A stretch of 64,000 nt of DNA from Pseudomonas sp. R84 (GTDB taxonomy: Bacteria > Pseudomonadota > Gammaproteobacteria > Pseudomonadales > Pseudomonadaceae), in NCBI RefSeq assembly GCF_009834515.1, contig NZ_CP019426.1:857501-921500 (forward strand). Direction: 5' to 3'. Below are positions 13,256 through 21,427 of this stretch, in pieces (within the stretch, counting starts at the first letter, position 1; each line of letters begins with the position of its first letter). The notes under the pieces were generated by a model, which searched no databases, was not told the DNA's origin, and was given only the letters and a program-made list of their open reading frames with translations. The position numbers and the translations under genes are program-made.

Positions 13256-14520
13256 ACCTGTTCAGATCGAATAGCCGCCCAACGCTGGGCTCGGTCATTG
13301 GCCGAGGGCATTTGACGGTCGCGCTGGTGGGCGTGGCGATGGCCAGCGTTTCGCTGACGTTGCTCGGCGTACTGGCTTTACGGGTGTACGCCGATCACAA
13401 CCTGCACTTGATCGCCCGTTCGATCAGCTACACCGTGGAAGCCGCGGTGGTGTTCAACGACAAGACCGCCGCCAACGAATCGCTGGCGCTGATTGCTTCC
13501 ACCGAAGAGGTCGCTGAAGCCCAGGTGCTGGACAGTCAGGGACAACTGCTCGCGCATTGGCAACGTCCGGAAAACGGTTTGTTCTCTGAGCTGGAAATGC
13601 AGATCACCCGCGCCATCCTGGAAAAACCCATCAGCCTGCCGATTGAGCATCAGGACCGTGAAATCGGTCGTGTACTGCTCACCGGACATGGTGGCAGCCT
13701 GATGCGCTTTCTGCTCAGCGGTCTGGCGGGGATCATCCTCTGTACCGCGATCAGCGCCTGGGTTGCGCTTCATCTGGCGCGCCGCCAGTTACGCGCGATC
13801 ACCGGTCCTCTGCGCAGTCTGGCCAATGTGGCTCACGCCGCACGCAGCGAACGAGCGCTGGACCGCCGCGTGCCGCCGGCACAGATCGCCGAACTCGACA
13901 ATCTCGGCAATGACTTCAACGCCTTGCTCGATGAGCTGGAGTCCTGGCAAACCCATCTACAGAACGAAAACGAAACCCTCGCTCACCAGGCCAGCCACGA
14001 CAGCCTTACCGGTCTGCCGAATCGTGCTTTTTTCGAAGGACGCTTGATCCGCGCGTTGCGTAATGCCGGCAAACACGATGAGCGCGTTGCCGTGTTGTTT
14101 CTCGACAGCGACCGCTTCAAAGGCATCAACGACAACTTCGGCCACGCTGCGGGTGATGCGGTGCTGGTGGCGGTGGCCAATCGCGTTCGTGCGCAGTTGC
14201 GTGAAGAGGATCTGGTGGCGCGGCTGGGCGGTGACGAGTTCGCCGTTCTGCTCACGCCGCTGCACAAGGTCGAAGATGCCGAGACCATTGCCGACAAGAT
14301 CCTCGCCAGCATGGACATGCCCATCGCGCTGCCGGGCGACACCAGTGTGGTGACCTCGCTCAGTATTGGCATTGCGGTTTTCCCTGATCATGGTGCCGCG
14401 CCCGGGGCCTTGCTCGACGCCGCCGATGCGGCGATGTATCAAGCCAAGCGTCTGTCGCGCGGCGCCCAATTCACGGCCGGGGCGGAACACCCGGTCGATT
14501 CCGTTCAAACCAGGAGCTGA
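13252..14520 (+). CDS. yfiN: YfiN/TpbB membrane diguanylate cyclase
   Basis: The protein has 422 residues: a first transmembrane helix around residues 20-45, a periplasmic sensor region, a second helix around 145-175, a HAMP linker and a C-terminal GGDEF domain. The catalytic motif GGDEF is intact (about residue 325), and an RxxD inhibitory site (REED) sits five residues before it, so c-di-GMP synthesis with product feedback is expected. It is the output enzyme of the YfiBNR system that raises c-di-GMP and favours biofilm and small-colony variants. It lies between its repressor yfiR and its activator yfiB. Confidence 0.94.
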   Translation: MNLFRSNSRPTLGSVIGRGHLTVALVGVAMASVSLTLLGVLALRVYADHNLHLIARSISYTVEAAVVFNDKTAANESLALIASTEEVAEAQVLDSQGQLLAHWQRPENGLFSELEMQITRAILEKPISLPIEHQDREIGRVLLTGHGGSLMRFLLSGLAGIILCTAISAWVALHLARRQLRAITGPLRSLANVAHAARSERALDRRVPPAQIAELDNLGNDFNALLDELESWQTHLQNENETLAHQASHDSLTGLPNRAFFEGRLIRALRNAGKHDERVAVLFLDSDRFKGINDNFGHAAGDAVLVAVANRVRAQLREEDLVARLGGDEFAVLLTPLHKVEDAETIADKILASMDMPIALPGDTSVVTSLSIGIAVFPDHGAAPGALLDAADAAMYQAKRLSRGAQFTAGAEHPVDSVQTRS

Positions 14521-14525
14521 CTGTC

Positions 14526-15020
14526 GTGTTCACACTGTCCATTCGATCTTTTTACGCGGCGCTGTTGATGGCCGTACTGGCTCTGACCGGTTGCCAGACC
14601 GCACCGCAAAAAGGCCTGACCCCGGCGCAAGTCGCGGTACTCAAACAACAGGGTTTTGAACTGACCGACGAGGGTTGGGAGTTTGGCCTGTCTGGCAAAG
14701 TACTGTTCGGTAGCGACGTGGAAAGCCTGAACCCGCAAAGCACCGAGATCGTCGAACGCATCGGCAAGGCCCTGCTGGCTGTTGGCATCGAGCGCGTGCG
14801 GGTCGATGGTCATACCGACGCATCGGGCAAGGAAACCTACAATCAGCAACTATCGCTGCGTCGTGCGAAAAGTGTCGCCAACGTGCTGGGCACAGTCGGC
14901 ATGAAGCAAGAGAACATCCAGCTGCAGGGCCTGGGCAGCAAAGAGCCGGTGGCGTCCAACGATACGACGGCCGGTCGCACGGAAAACCGCCGTGTCGCGA
15001 TTGTGGTCAGCGCCGATTAG
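14526..15020 (+). CDS. yfiB: YfiB, outer-membrane OmpA-like lipoprotein
   Basis: The product is about 164 residues and starts at GTG 14526, preceded by an AGGAG box. The lipoprotein signal ends in LTGC, so Cys is the lipid-modified residue. The C-terminal OmpA/peptidoglycan-binding domain shows VDGHTDASGKETYNQ, LSLRRAKSVA and GRTENRRVAIVV. YfiB sequesters YfiR at the outer membrane and thereby activates YfiN. It is five bases from yfiN, completing the yfiRNB operon. Its stop overlaps the stop of the convergent LysR gene. Confidence 0.93.
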   Translation: MFTLSIRSFYAALLMAVLALTGCQTAPQKGLTPAQVAVLKQQGFELTDEGWEFGLSGKVLFGSDVESLNPQSTEIVERIGKALLAVGIERVRVDGHTDASGKETYNQQLSLRRAKSVANVLGTVGMKQENIQLQGLGSKEPVASNDTTAGRTENRRVAIVVSAD

Positions 15021-15964
15021 TCGGCGAATTGCATGTCGCGGGTCTTGCCCATCAACAGATCCTGATTACGCTCAGTCACCTCACGGATGTAATCCCACAA
15101 CAAGGTGATCCGCTTCAATTTGCGCAGATCCTCCCGGCAGTACATCCAGAACTGCCGGGTAATATCGATTTCCTCCGGTAACACCGGCAGCAGGCGCGGG
15201 TCCTGTGCGGCGAGGAAGCACGGCAGAATCGCCAGCGAGCGCCCTTGCTGCGCTGCAACGAACTGCGCGATCACGCTGGTGCTGCGCAAGTTGGCGCTGG
15301 CGCCGGGCAACACGTTCGCCAGGTACAGCAGCTCCGAGCTGAACGCCAGATCATCCACATAACTGATGAATTGATGCTTGCTCAAGTCTGCCGGGCGGCG
15401 GATCGGTGGGTGTTGGTCCAGATAGTCCTGGGTCGCGTAGAGCTGCAAGCGGTAGTCGCAGAGTTTGCAGCACACGTACGGCCCATGCTCCGGGCGTTCC
15501 AGCGCAATGACGATGTCGGCCTCGCGCTTGGACAGGCTGATGAAGTGTGGCAGCGGCAGGATGTCCACCGAGATGGCCGGGTAGGCGTCGACGAAATGGC
15601 TCAGCTGCGGCGTGATGAAAAAACTGCCGAAGCCTTCCGTGCAACCCATGCGCACATGCCCGGACAACGCCACGCCGGAGCCTGACACCTGCTCGCAAGC
15701 CATGTGCAATGTGCTCTCAATCGACTCGGCATAACCGAGCAAACGCTGACCTTCGGTGGTCAGGACGAAGCCGCTGGTCCGCGACTTCTCGAACAGCAAA
15801 GTCCCCAATGCCGCCTCCAACGAACTGATCCGCCGCGACACCGTGGTGTAGTCGACAGCCAGCCGTTTGGCAGCAGTGCTGGCCTTGCGGGTGCGGGCGA
15901 CTTCGAGGAAAAACTTGAGGTCGTCCCAGTTCAGCGAGCCTAGAGAGGTGATGTTTTTTTGCAT
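15017..15964 (-). CDS. LysR-family regulator, probably of mmsAB
   Basis: The 315-residue product has an N-terminal winged HTH (LNWDDLKFFLEVARTRKAS, VDYTTVSRRISSLE) and a periplasmic-binding-like effector domain. ATG 15964 is chosen because it puts the HTH near the N-terminus; the frame stays open further upstream. It is divergent from mmsA with about 150 bp between, the classic layout for a LysR protein controlling its neighbour. The role as valine/propionate-catabolism regulator is inferred from position only; P. aeruginosa uses an AraC-type MmsR instead. Its 3' end overlaps yfiB by four bases. Confidence 0.85.
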   Translation of the reverse strand: MQKNITSLGSLNWDDLKFFLEVARTRKASTAAKRLAVDYTTVSRRISSLEAALGTLLFEKSRTSGFVLTTEGQRLLGYAESIESTLHMACEQVSGSGVALSGHVRMGCTEGFGSFFITPQLSHFVDAYPAISVDILPLPHFISLSKREADIVIALERPEHGPYVCCKLCDYRLQLYATQDYLDQHPPIRRPADLSKHQFISYVDDLAFSSELLYLANVLPGASANLRSTSVIAQFVAAQQGRSLAILPCFLAAQDPRLLPVLPEEIDITRQFWMYCREDLRKLKRITLLWDYIREVTERNQDLLMGKTRDMQFAD

Positions 15965-16058
15965 GATGGACGGGCTTATATGTGCGTTCTTATTAGAAGT
16001 TTGCACATCTATACTCCAAAAACAGTCCGACAACCAATTCGTGACACACGCCTCATCT

Positions 16059-16079
16059 CAAGGCGAACCTTTCGCCTTG
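16059..16079. promoter_or_regulatory. Inverted repeat in the mmsA leader
   Basis: CAAGGCGAA (16059-16067) and TTCGCCTTG (16071-16079) form a perfect 9-bp inverted repeat with a 3-base loop, 35 bases before the mmsA ATG and inside the LysR-mmsA divergent gap. It could be a LysR operator half-site pair or an mRNA hairpin. Function is not established. Confidence 0.4.
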
Positions 16080-16113
16080 GCTCCTACGATAAAAACAAGT
16101 TTCGGAGACCAGC

Positions 16114-17640
16114 ATGAACGCATCGCTTACGCCCAACGAAACCACCGTCCAGAAGGTCAAACTGCTGATCAATGGCGAATGGGTCGAGTCGCAGACCACC
16201 GAATGGCACGACATCGTCAACCCGGCGACCCAGCAAGTGCTGGCCAAAGTGCCGTTTGCCACCGCAGCTGAAGTCGATGCCGCCGTAAGCGCCGCTCAGC
16301 GCGCCTTCCAGACCTGGAAACTGACCCCGATCGGCGCGCGCATGCGCATCATGCTCAAGCTGCAAGCGCTGATTCGCGAACACTCCAAACGCATCGCTGT
16401 CGTCCTGAGCGCCGAGCAAGGCAAAACCATTGCCGACGCCGAGGGCGATATTTTCCGTGGCCTGGAAGTGGTCGAGCACGCCTGCTCCATCGGCAGCCTG
16501 CAAATGGGCGAGTTCGCCGAGAACGTCGCCGGCGGTGTTGATACTTACACGCTGCGTCAGCCGATCGGCGTGTGCGCTGGCATCACGCCGTTCAACTTCC
16601 CGGCGATGATTCCGCTGTGGATGTTCCCGATGGCCATCGCCTGCGGCAACACCTTCGTCTTGAAGCCTTCGGAACAGGATCCGCTGTCGACCATGTTGCT
16701 GGTCGAGTTGGCAATCGAGGCCGGCGTTCCGTCCGGTGTGTTGAACGTGGTCCACGGCGGTAAAGACGTGGTCGATGGCCTGTGCACGCACAAAGACATC
16801 AAAGCCGTGTCCTTCGTCGGTTCGACCGCTGTCGGCACTCACGTTTACGACCTGGCGGGCAAGCACGGCAAGCGCGTGCAATCGATGATGGGCGCGAAGA
16901 ACCACGCCGTGGTGCTGGCCGATGCCAACCGCGAGCAAGCGCTGAATGCCTTGGTCGGCGCCGGTTTCGGTGCGGCCGGGCAACGTTGCATGGCCACCTC
17001 CGTGGTAGTGCTGGTCGGCGCGGCGAAGCAATGGCTGCCGGATCTGAAAGCGCTGGCGCAGAAACTCACCGTCAACGCCGGCAATGAGCCGGGCACCGAT
17101 GTCGGCCCGGTGATCTCGAAGAAAGCCAAAGCACGAATTCTCGATCTGATCGAAAGCGGTATCAAGGAAGGCGCCAAGCTGGAACTGGACGGTCGCGACA
17201 TCAAGGTGCCGGGTTACGAGCAAGGCAACTTTGTCGGCCCGACCCTGTTCTCGGGCGTGACCACCGACATGCAGATCTACACCCAGGAAATCTTCGGCCC
17301 GGTGCTGGTGGTGCTGGAAGTCGACACCCTTGATCAGGCGATTGCGCTGGTCAACGCCAACCCGTTCGGCAACGGCACGGGCCTGTTCACCCAGAGCGGT
17401 GCGGCGGCGCGTAAATTCCAGACTGAAATCGACGTCGGCCAGGTCGGCATCAACATCCCGATTCCAGTGCCGGTACCGTTCTTCAGTTTCACCGGTTCGC
17501 GCGGTTCGAAACTCGGCGACCTCGGCCCGTACGGCAAGCAAGTGGTGCAGTTCTACACGCAGACCAAAACGGTCACCGCGCGCTGGTTCGATGACGACAG
17601 CGTCAACGACGGCGTGAACACCACCATCAACCTGCGCTGA
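16114..17640 (+). CDS. mmsA: Methylmalonate-semialdehyde dehydrogenase (CoA-acylating)
   Basis: The 508-residue product belongs to the aldehyde dehydrogenase family. It converts methylmalonate semialdehyde to propionyl-CoA in valine catabolism. Diagnostic features are the catalytic Cys in GQRCMATS (residue 292), the cofactor region [10 protein letters not shown], the segment [14 protein letters not shown], and the C-terminal [21 protein letters not shown] typical of this subfamily. The start has a GGAG box ten bases upstream. It forms a two-gene operon with mmsB 10 bp downstream, and the divergent LysR gene is the likely regulator. No lesion is seen. Confidence 0.95.
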   Translation: MNASLTPNETTVQKVKLLINGEWVESQTTEWHDIVNPATQQVLAKVPFATAAEVDAAVSAAQRAFQTWKLTPIGARMRIMLKLQALIREHSKRIAVVLSAEQGKTIADAEGDIFRGLEVVEHACSIGSLQMGEFAENVAGGVDTYTLRQPIGVCAGITPFNFPAMIPLWMFPMAIACGNTFVLKPSEQDPLSTMLLVELAIEAGVPSGVLNVVHGGKDVVDGLCTHKDIKAVSFVGSTAVGTHVYDLAGKHGKRVQSMMGAKNHAVVLADANREQALNALVGAGFGAAGQRCMATSVVVLVGAAKQWLPDLKALAQKLTVNAGNEPGTDVGPVISKKAKARILDLIESGIKEGAKLELDGRDIKVPGYEQGNFVGPTLFSGVTTDMQIYTQEIFGPVLVVLEVDTLDQAIALVNANPFGNGTGLFTQSGAAARKFQTEIDVGQVGINIPIPVPVPFFSFTGSRGSKLGDLGPYGKQVVQFYTQTKTVTARWFDDDSVNDGVNTTINLR

Positions 17641-17650
17641 GGAATCGACC

Positions 17651-18553
17651 ATGAAAATCGCATTTATCGGTCTTGGCAACATGGGCGCACCGATGGCGCG
17701 TAACCTGATCAAGGCCGGCCACTCGCTGAGTCTGGTCGACCTGAACAAAACCGTGCTGGCGGAACTGGAGCAACTGGGCGGCAGCATTCGTGCCTCGGCC
17801 CGCGAAGCCGCTGAGGACGCTGAACTGGTCATCACCATGCTACCGGCGGCGGTGCATGTGCGCAGTGTCTGGCTCGGTGATGACGGTGTGCTGGCTGGCA
17901 TTCGCCAAGGTGTGCCAGCGGTGGATTGCAGCACCATCGATCCGCAGACTGCCCGTGACGTAGCGGCCGCTGCGGCAAAACAGGGTGTGGCCATGGCCGA
18001 CGCGCCAGTGTCCGGTGGCACCGGCGGTGCGACCGCCGGCACGTTGACCTTCATGGTTGGCGCCACGCCAGAACTGTTCGCCACGCTGCAACCGGTGCTG
18101 GCACAGATGGGCCGCAACATCGTGCATTGCGGTGAAGTTGGCACCGGGCAGATCGCCAAGATCTGCAACAACCTGCTGCTGGCGATTTCGATGGTCGGCG
18201 TCAGCGAGGCGATGGCGCTGGGCGATGCGCTGGGCATCGACACCTCGGTGCTGGCCGGGATCATCAACAGTTCGACCGGGCGTTGCTGGAGTTCGGAGAT
18301 GTACAACCCGTGGCCGGGAATTGTTGAAACCGCGCCGGCCTCGCGTGGATATACCGGTGGATTCGGTGCGGAACTGATGCTCAAGGATTTGGGGCTGGCG
18401 ACCGAAGCGGCGCGTCAGGCGCATCAGCCGGTGGTTCTGGGCGCAGTGGCGCAGCAGTTGTATCAAGCGATGAGTCAGCGTGGGGATGGCGGGAAAGACT
18501 TCTCGGCGATCATCAACAGCTATCGCAAGCCTGCAATAGACGGACAGCGCTGA
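17651..18553 (+). CDS. mmsB: 3-hydroxyisobutyrate dehydrogenase
   Basis: The 300-residue product is a beta-hydroxyacid dehydrogenase that oxidises 3-hydroxyisobutyrate to methylmalonate semialdehyde, the substrate of MmsA. The N-terminal Rossmann motif FIGLGNMGAPMARNL, the substrate-binding DAPVSGGTGGATAGTL, and the catalytic-lysine segment GQIAKICNNLLLA are all present. The gene is 10 bp after mmsA, so they are co-transcribed. A REP pair and a terminator follow. Confidence 0.95.
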   Translation: MKIAFIGLGNMGAPMARNLIKAGHSLSLVDLNKTVLAELEQLGGSIRASAREAAEDAELVITMLPAAVHVRSVWLGDDGVLAGIRQGVPAVDCSTIDPQTARDVAAAAAKQGVAMADAPVSGGTGGATAGTLTFMVGATPELFATLQPVLAQMGRNIVHCGEVGTGQIAKICNNLLLAISMVGVSEAMALGDALGIDTSVLAGIINSSTGRCWSSEMYNPWPGIVETAPASRGYTGGFGAELMLKDLGLATEAARQAHQPVVLGAVAQQLYQAMSQRGDGGKDFSAIINSYRKPAIDGQR

Positions 18554-18559
18554 ACAAAC

Positions 18560-18650
18560 TGTGGGAGCGAGCCTGCTCGCGATGACGGCGGTCGCTTCAA
18601 CGCGGAGGTGACTGACCGTCCGCTTTCGCGAACAGGCTAGCTGCCACAGG
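18560..18650. repeat. REP-type inverted pair
   Basis: GTGGGAGCGAGCCTGCTCGCGA at the left is mirrored by a diverged TTCGCGAACAGGCTAGCTGCCACAG at the right, about 90 bp in all. It belongs to the family found at several gaps in this window. The right arm carries mutations (CTAGCTGCC for CTCGCTCCC), so this copy is decaying. It lies just downstream of mmsB. Confidence 0.85.
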
Positions 18651-18676
18651 GGACTTTTGTGTAACAGACATTGTTT

Positions 18677-18713
18677 GCCGGGACATCACGTCGGGTGATC
18701 TCCCGGCTTTTTT
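18677..18713 (+). terminator. Rho-independent terminator after mmsAB
   Basis: GCCGGGA (18677-18683) pairs with TCCCGGC (18701-18707), with an inner CATCAC/GTGATC-type stem, followed by six to seven T. It faces the plus strand and ends the mmsAB transcript. The convergent cupin gene stops 4 bp beyond it. Confidence 0.88.
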
Positions 18714-18716
18714 GCA

Positions 18717-19061
18717 TCAGGCAAACACGAAATATTTGCGCACGGTCTCAACCACTTCCCACGTGCCTTTCATGCCCGGCTCAACCACGAAGATGTCGCC
18801 GGCACGCAGGTGAATCGGCTCCATGCCGTCCGGGGTGATCACGCAGTAGCCTTCCTGGAAATGGCAGTACTCCCACTTCACATAATCGACGCGCCACTTG
18901 CCCGGTGTGCAGATCCATGTGCCCATGATCTTGCTGCCGTCTTCGCTGGTGTAGGCGTTGAGGTTGACGGTGTGCGGGTCGCCTTCGAGTTTTTCCCATT
19001 TGCAGGCGTCGAGTACCGGCAGCGGATGGGTGTCGCGTAGAACGGTGATAGGGGCAGTCAT
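18717..19061 (-). CDS. Small cupin-domain protein (DUF861/Cupin_3 type)
   Basis: The 114-residue single-domain cupin starts at ATG 19061, with GGAG 8-11 bases upstream. Visible features are the WICTPGKWRVDY strand, EYCHFQEGYCVITPDG, and the second cupin motif RAGDIFVVEPGMKGTWEV. Members resemble the C-terminal domain of (S)-ureidoglycine aminohydrolase and are usually annotated only as cupin proteins; the substrate cannot be told. It is a single gene, convergent with mmsAB, and its 5' side faces the large accessory cluster from which it is divergent. Confidence 0.85.
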   Translation of the reverse strand: MTAPITVLRDTHPLPVLDACKWEKLEGDPHTVNLNAYTSEDGSKIMGTWICTPGKWRVDYVKWEYCHFQEGYCVITPDGMEPIHLRAGDIFVVEPGMKGTWEVVETVRKYFVFA

Positions 19062-19573
19062 GTGTCGGCTCCAGACAAGGCGATCAAACGGAAGCTGCAC
19101 CCTATAGCGCCGTGCTTTTGCCCAGATGTCTGTGCTCGACATGCAGATATCCAGAAACGCTGCCAGCGTCTACGGATGGAGACGTAAACCTTCCAGCAAA
19201 ATCAATTAACGGCAGTACTGATCTAAAACAAAGGTTATGAAGTTATAACTATTTTACTTGTCTGGTTTTTACTTTTAGTACGTCTGTTCCGTTGCGTCCT
19301 TAGTTGCTTTCGATAGTCGGCCTGCCTGATACCGCGGGCGCCCCACCTTACCCCGTCTTTGTTAAGTAAATAAGTCGTTCATCGCACCAAGGAGGTGCGG
19401 TGTCAGTAGGGTTTTGCAGACTTTTTTCGAGTTGTAAAAAAACCTTGAATAGTTCGTTGACTCTCCCCTTAAGGGCAGAGTTTAGATTTCCGCCGCGTGA
19501 GAAGTTGCTGTGGGAAAAGTTACTTTTCATAAGTCGAATTCATGAAGTAGTCACGACATATAGGGAGATAGAA
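19062..19573. other. 512-bp AT-rich gap upstream of the ketosynthase cluster
   Basis: This gap is clearly richer in A/T than its surroundings, especially 19190-19300. It holds a perfect 10-bp palindrome AGTTATAACT (19241-19250), a poor candidate promoter with an internal near-palindrome (19457-19486), and the AGGGAG ribosome-binding site of the ACP gene (19561-19566). Short frames here have no family resemblance and no supporting start signal. A low-GC leader of this size before an operon is often a regulated or horizontally acquired control region; that is inference. Confidence 0.5.
19457..19486 (+). promoter_or_regulatory. Candidate sigma-70 promoter with palindrome in the spacer
   Basis: TTGACT (19457-19462) and TTTAGA (19481-19486) are separated by 18 bp. 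The spacer overlaps CTCTCCCCTTAAGGGCAGAG (19461-19480), which matches its reverse complement at 18 of 20 positions. A palindrome between -35 and -10 is a common operator position. The ACP start codon is 88 bp downstream of the -10. The -10 is a weak match to consensus. Confidence 0.35.
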
Positions 19574-20143
19574 ATGAATAATCCATTGGACTTGGAACAT
19601 GTCGTTGCCAGCACTCGCGAAATCCTCGCACAGCTGTTGGTGATGGATGCGAATGACATCGAAGAAAACAGCAGCATTGTCGAAGACCTCGGTGCCGATT
19701 CCCTGGACATCGTCGACCTGAGCTTCCAGCTGGGCCGTCAATATGGCTGCACACTGCCGAAAACCAGCGTGCTGGATCATGCGGTGGCGGTTTGCGGTGA
19801 TGCCAGCGAGTTTCTCGCCAGCGGTCGCATTACCGAAAGCGGCAAAGCCCTGCTTGAGCAAAGCCTGAGCGCCTACACCCCGGATCAACTGAAGGCGGGC
19901 ATGCAACCGGCTCAAGTGTTCGCCGCGACCACCGTGCGCAACTGGGCCAACCAGTGCCGCAATCTTTTCAACTACCTGCCGGCGACCTGCCCGGATTGCA
20001 ACGCTCACCAGGCGGTTCTGAACGAGCGCCAACAAGTGGTCTGCGGCGCGTGCAGTGCGCGTCTGGTGCCGGCGGATGGCGATGAAGTGTCCCGTCAATT
20101 GGTTGAGCAGTTTGTTACCACTCACGCCAAAGAAGCGGTGTAG
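19574..20143 (+). CDS. Acyl carrier protein with C-terminal zinc ribbon
   Basis: The product has 189 residues. Residues 5-85 are an acyl carrier protein domain, with GADSLDIVD holding Ser43, the phosphopantetheine site. Residues 90-130 form a linker, and residues 139-160 hold a CPDC-x14-CGAC zinc-ribbon pattern. ATG 19574 is chosen because AGGGAGATAGAA precedes it and the ACP fold starts there, although the frame is open upstream. Stand-alone ACPs are usually 75-90 residues, so the extension is unusual and might dock the ACP to the ketosynthases. It is the first gene of the eleven-gene cluster; the next gene is 8 bp away. No phosphopantetheinyl transferase is encoded nearby. Confidence 0.85.
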   Translation: MNNPLDLEHVVASTREILAQLLVMDANDIEENSSIVEDLGADSLDIVDLSFQLGRQYGCTLPKTSVLDHAVAVCGDASEFLASGRITESGKALLEQSLSAYTPDQLKAGMQPAQVFAATTVRNWANQCRNLFNYLPATCPDCNAHQAVLNERQQVVCGACSARLVPADGDEVSRQLVEQFVTTHAKEAV

Positions 20144-20151
20144 GAGTTCTC

Positions 20152-21426
20152 ATGCGGGCACGAGAAGTCTATGTGAGCGGGTTCGGTCTGGTGGCGCCGA
20201 TGGCGCTGGACGCTGCCACGTTGTTCGAGCGGATTTGCCGGAAGCAATCCTGTGTCCGCGAACATCCTCGGTTCAAGGCGCTGGGATTCAACAACAGCGC
20301 CGCCGGATTTATCGACGATACGCAGTGGCAGCGCATCGCGGCCGGTTTCGGCGGCAACGCGGCGCTGCACCCACGGCAAAGTGTGCTGGTCGAGTACGTC
20401 GCCCGGCAGGCGCTGGAGCACGCCGGCCTGACGCCGGCAGACTTTGCCCACAGTCGCAGCGGTCTGTTTCTGGGCGCCAACAAGTACTGTGCCGACAGCC
20501 ACGATCTGCAGCGGCTCAGCCGTTGCATGGATGAGGCCGGACGGGTCGACCTCGACCGTCTGCTGGACAGTCCGGCAGCGTCCAGTGCGACCTTCATCCG
20601 GCGGGTCGATCAACAGACGCAGCATCTGGCTGATCGGCTCGGCATCCGCGATCACATCTCGACCCATTCCGATGCCTGTGCCGCCGGCACCATGGCCATC
20701 GGCAGTGCTTACCGGGCCATCGAGCGCGGTGAGATCGATTTGGCCATTTGTGGTGCCGTCGAGTTGATGGCCAACGAATTGCCCTACTACATGTTCAACA
20801 GCCTCGGCGCGCTCTGTCAGGCCGACTTGCCGGCGAGCGAACAAAGCCGCCCGTTCATGCCCGACCGTAGCGGTTTTGTCCTCAGCGAGGGCTCGGCGAT
20901 GGTCGTTCTCGAATCCGCGGAACACGCCAAACGACGCAAGGCTGCGCCACTGGGCCAGGTGCTCGGTTATGCGAATGTCTGCGAGGCGCAGAAAATGACC
21001 TCCAGCAGCCGCGATGGCAGCAAATACGAGGAATGCATGGAAGCCGCAATCGAAGACGCCGGGCTGCTGCGCAGTGCCGTGCAACACGTCAACACCCACG
21101 GCACCTCCACCCAGGCCAATGACAGTTGTGAAGCGCTGGCCTTGCAGCGGTTGTTTGGCGGCTGCCAGGACTTCATGACCTTCACCGCCAACAAGTCCGC
21201 CATCGGTCATTCACTGGCAGGCAGTGGCGCGATCGAAGCGGTGCTGTCGCTGATGAGCCTGCGTGACGGTGTGCTGTTGCCCACCCTGAATTACGACCCC
21301 GAGCTTGCCGAATACCCTTCGCTGAAGTTCTTGAGTGAGCCGGTGCGACAGCCGATCAGCGTGGTGATGTCCAACTCGTTCGGCTTCGGCGGCATCAACA
21401 GCTCGCTGGTTCTGGGGAGGGCATGA
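20152..21426 (+). CDS. Beta-ketoacyl synthase, intact catalytic triad (KS1)
   Basis: The 424-residue thiolase-fold condensing enzyme is of FabF/type II PKS KS-alpha type. The active-site residues are all present: Cys176 in SDACAAGTMAIG, His316 in NTHGTSTQAND, and Lys348/His353 in NKSAIGHSLAGSG. The C-terminal SNSFGFGGINSSLVLG closes the fold. It should catalyse decarboxylative Claisen condensation between an acyl primer and malonyl-ACP on the upstream ACP. It starts 8 bp after the ACP gene with GGAG just upstream, and KS2 follows after 1 bp, suggesting a KS/chain-length-factor heterodimer. The exact substrate cannot be read from sequence. Confidence 0.9.
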   Translation: MRAREVYVSGFGLVAPMALDAATLFERICRKQSCVREHPRFKALGFNNSAAGFIDDTQWQRIAAGFGGNAALHPRQSVLVEYVARQALEHAGLTPADFAHSRSGLFLGANKYCADSHDLQRLSRCMDEAGRVDLDRLLDSPAASSATFIRRVDQQTQHLADRLGIRDHISTHSDACAAGTMAIGSAYRAIERGEIDLAICGAVELMANELPYYMFNSLGALCQADLPASEQSRPFMPDRSGFVLSEGSAMVVLESAEHAKRRKAAPLGQVLGYANVCEAQKMTSSSRDGSKYEECMEAAIEDAGLLRSAVQHVNTHGTSTQANDSCEALALQRLFGGCQDFMTFTANKSAIGHSLAGSGAIEAVLSLMSLRDGVLLPTLNYDPELAEYPSLKFLSEPVRQPISVVMSNSFGFGGINSSLVLGRA

Positions 21427-21427
21427 C

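Noticed and set aside
16084..18384. 766-codon open frame on the minus strand opposite mmsAB
   Set aside because: It mirrors mmsA and mmsB, has no recognisable domain and no ribosome-binding site, and is a shadow of GC-rich codons.
19348..19530. 60-codon minus-strand frame in the gap before the ACP gene
   Set aside because: It has no family resemblance and no good ribosome-binding site, and it overlaps the presumed promoter of the cluster.
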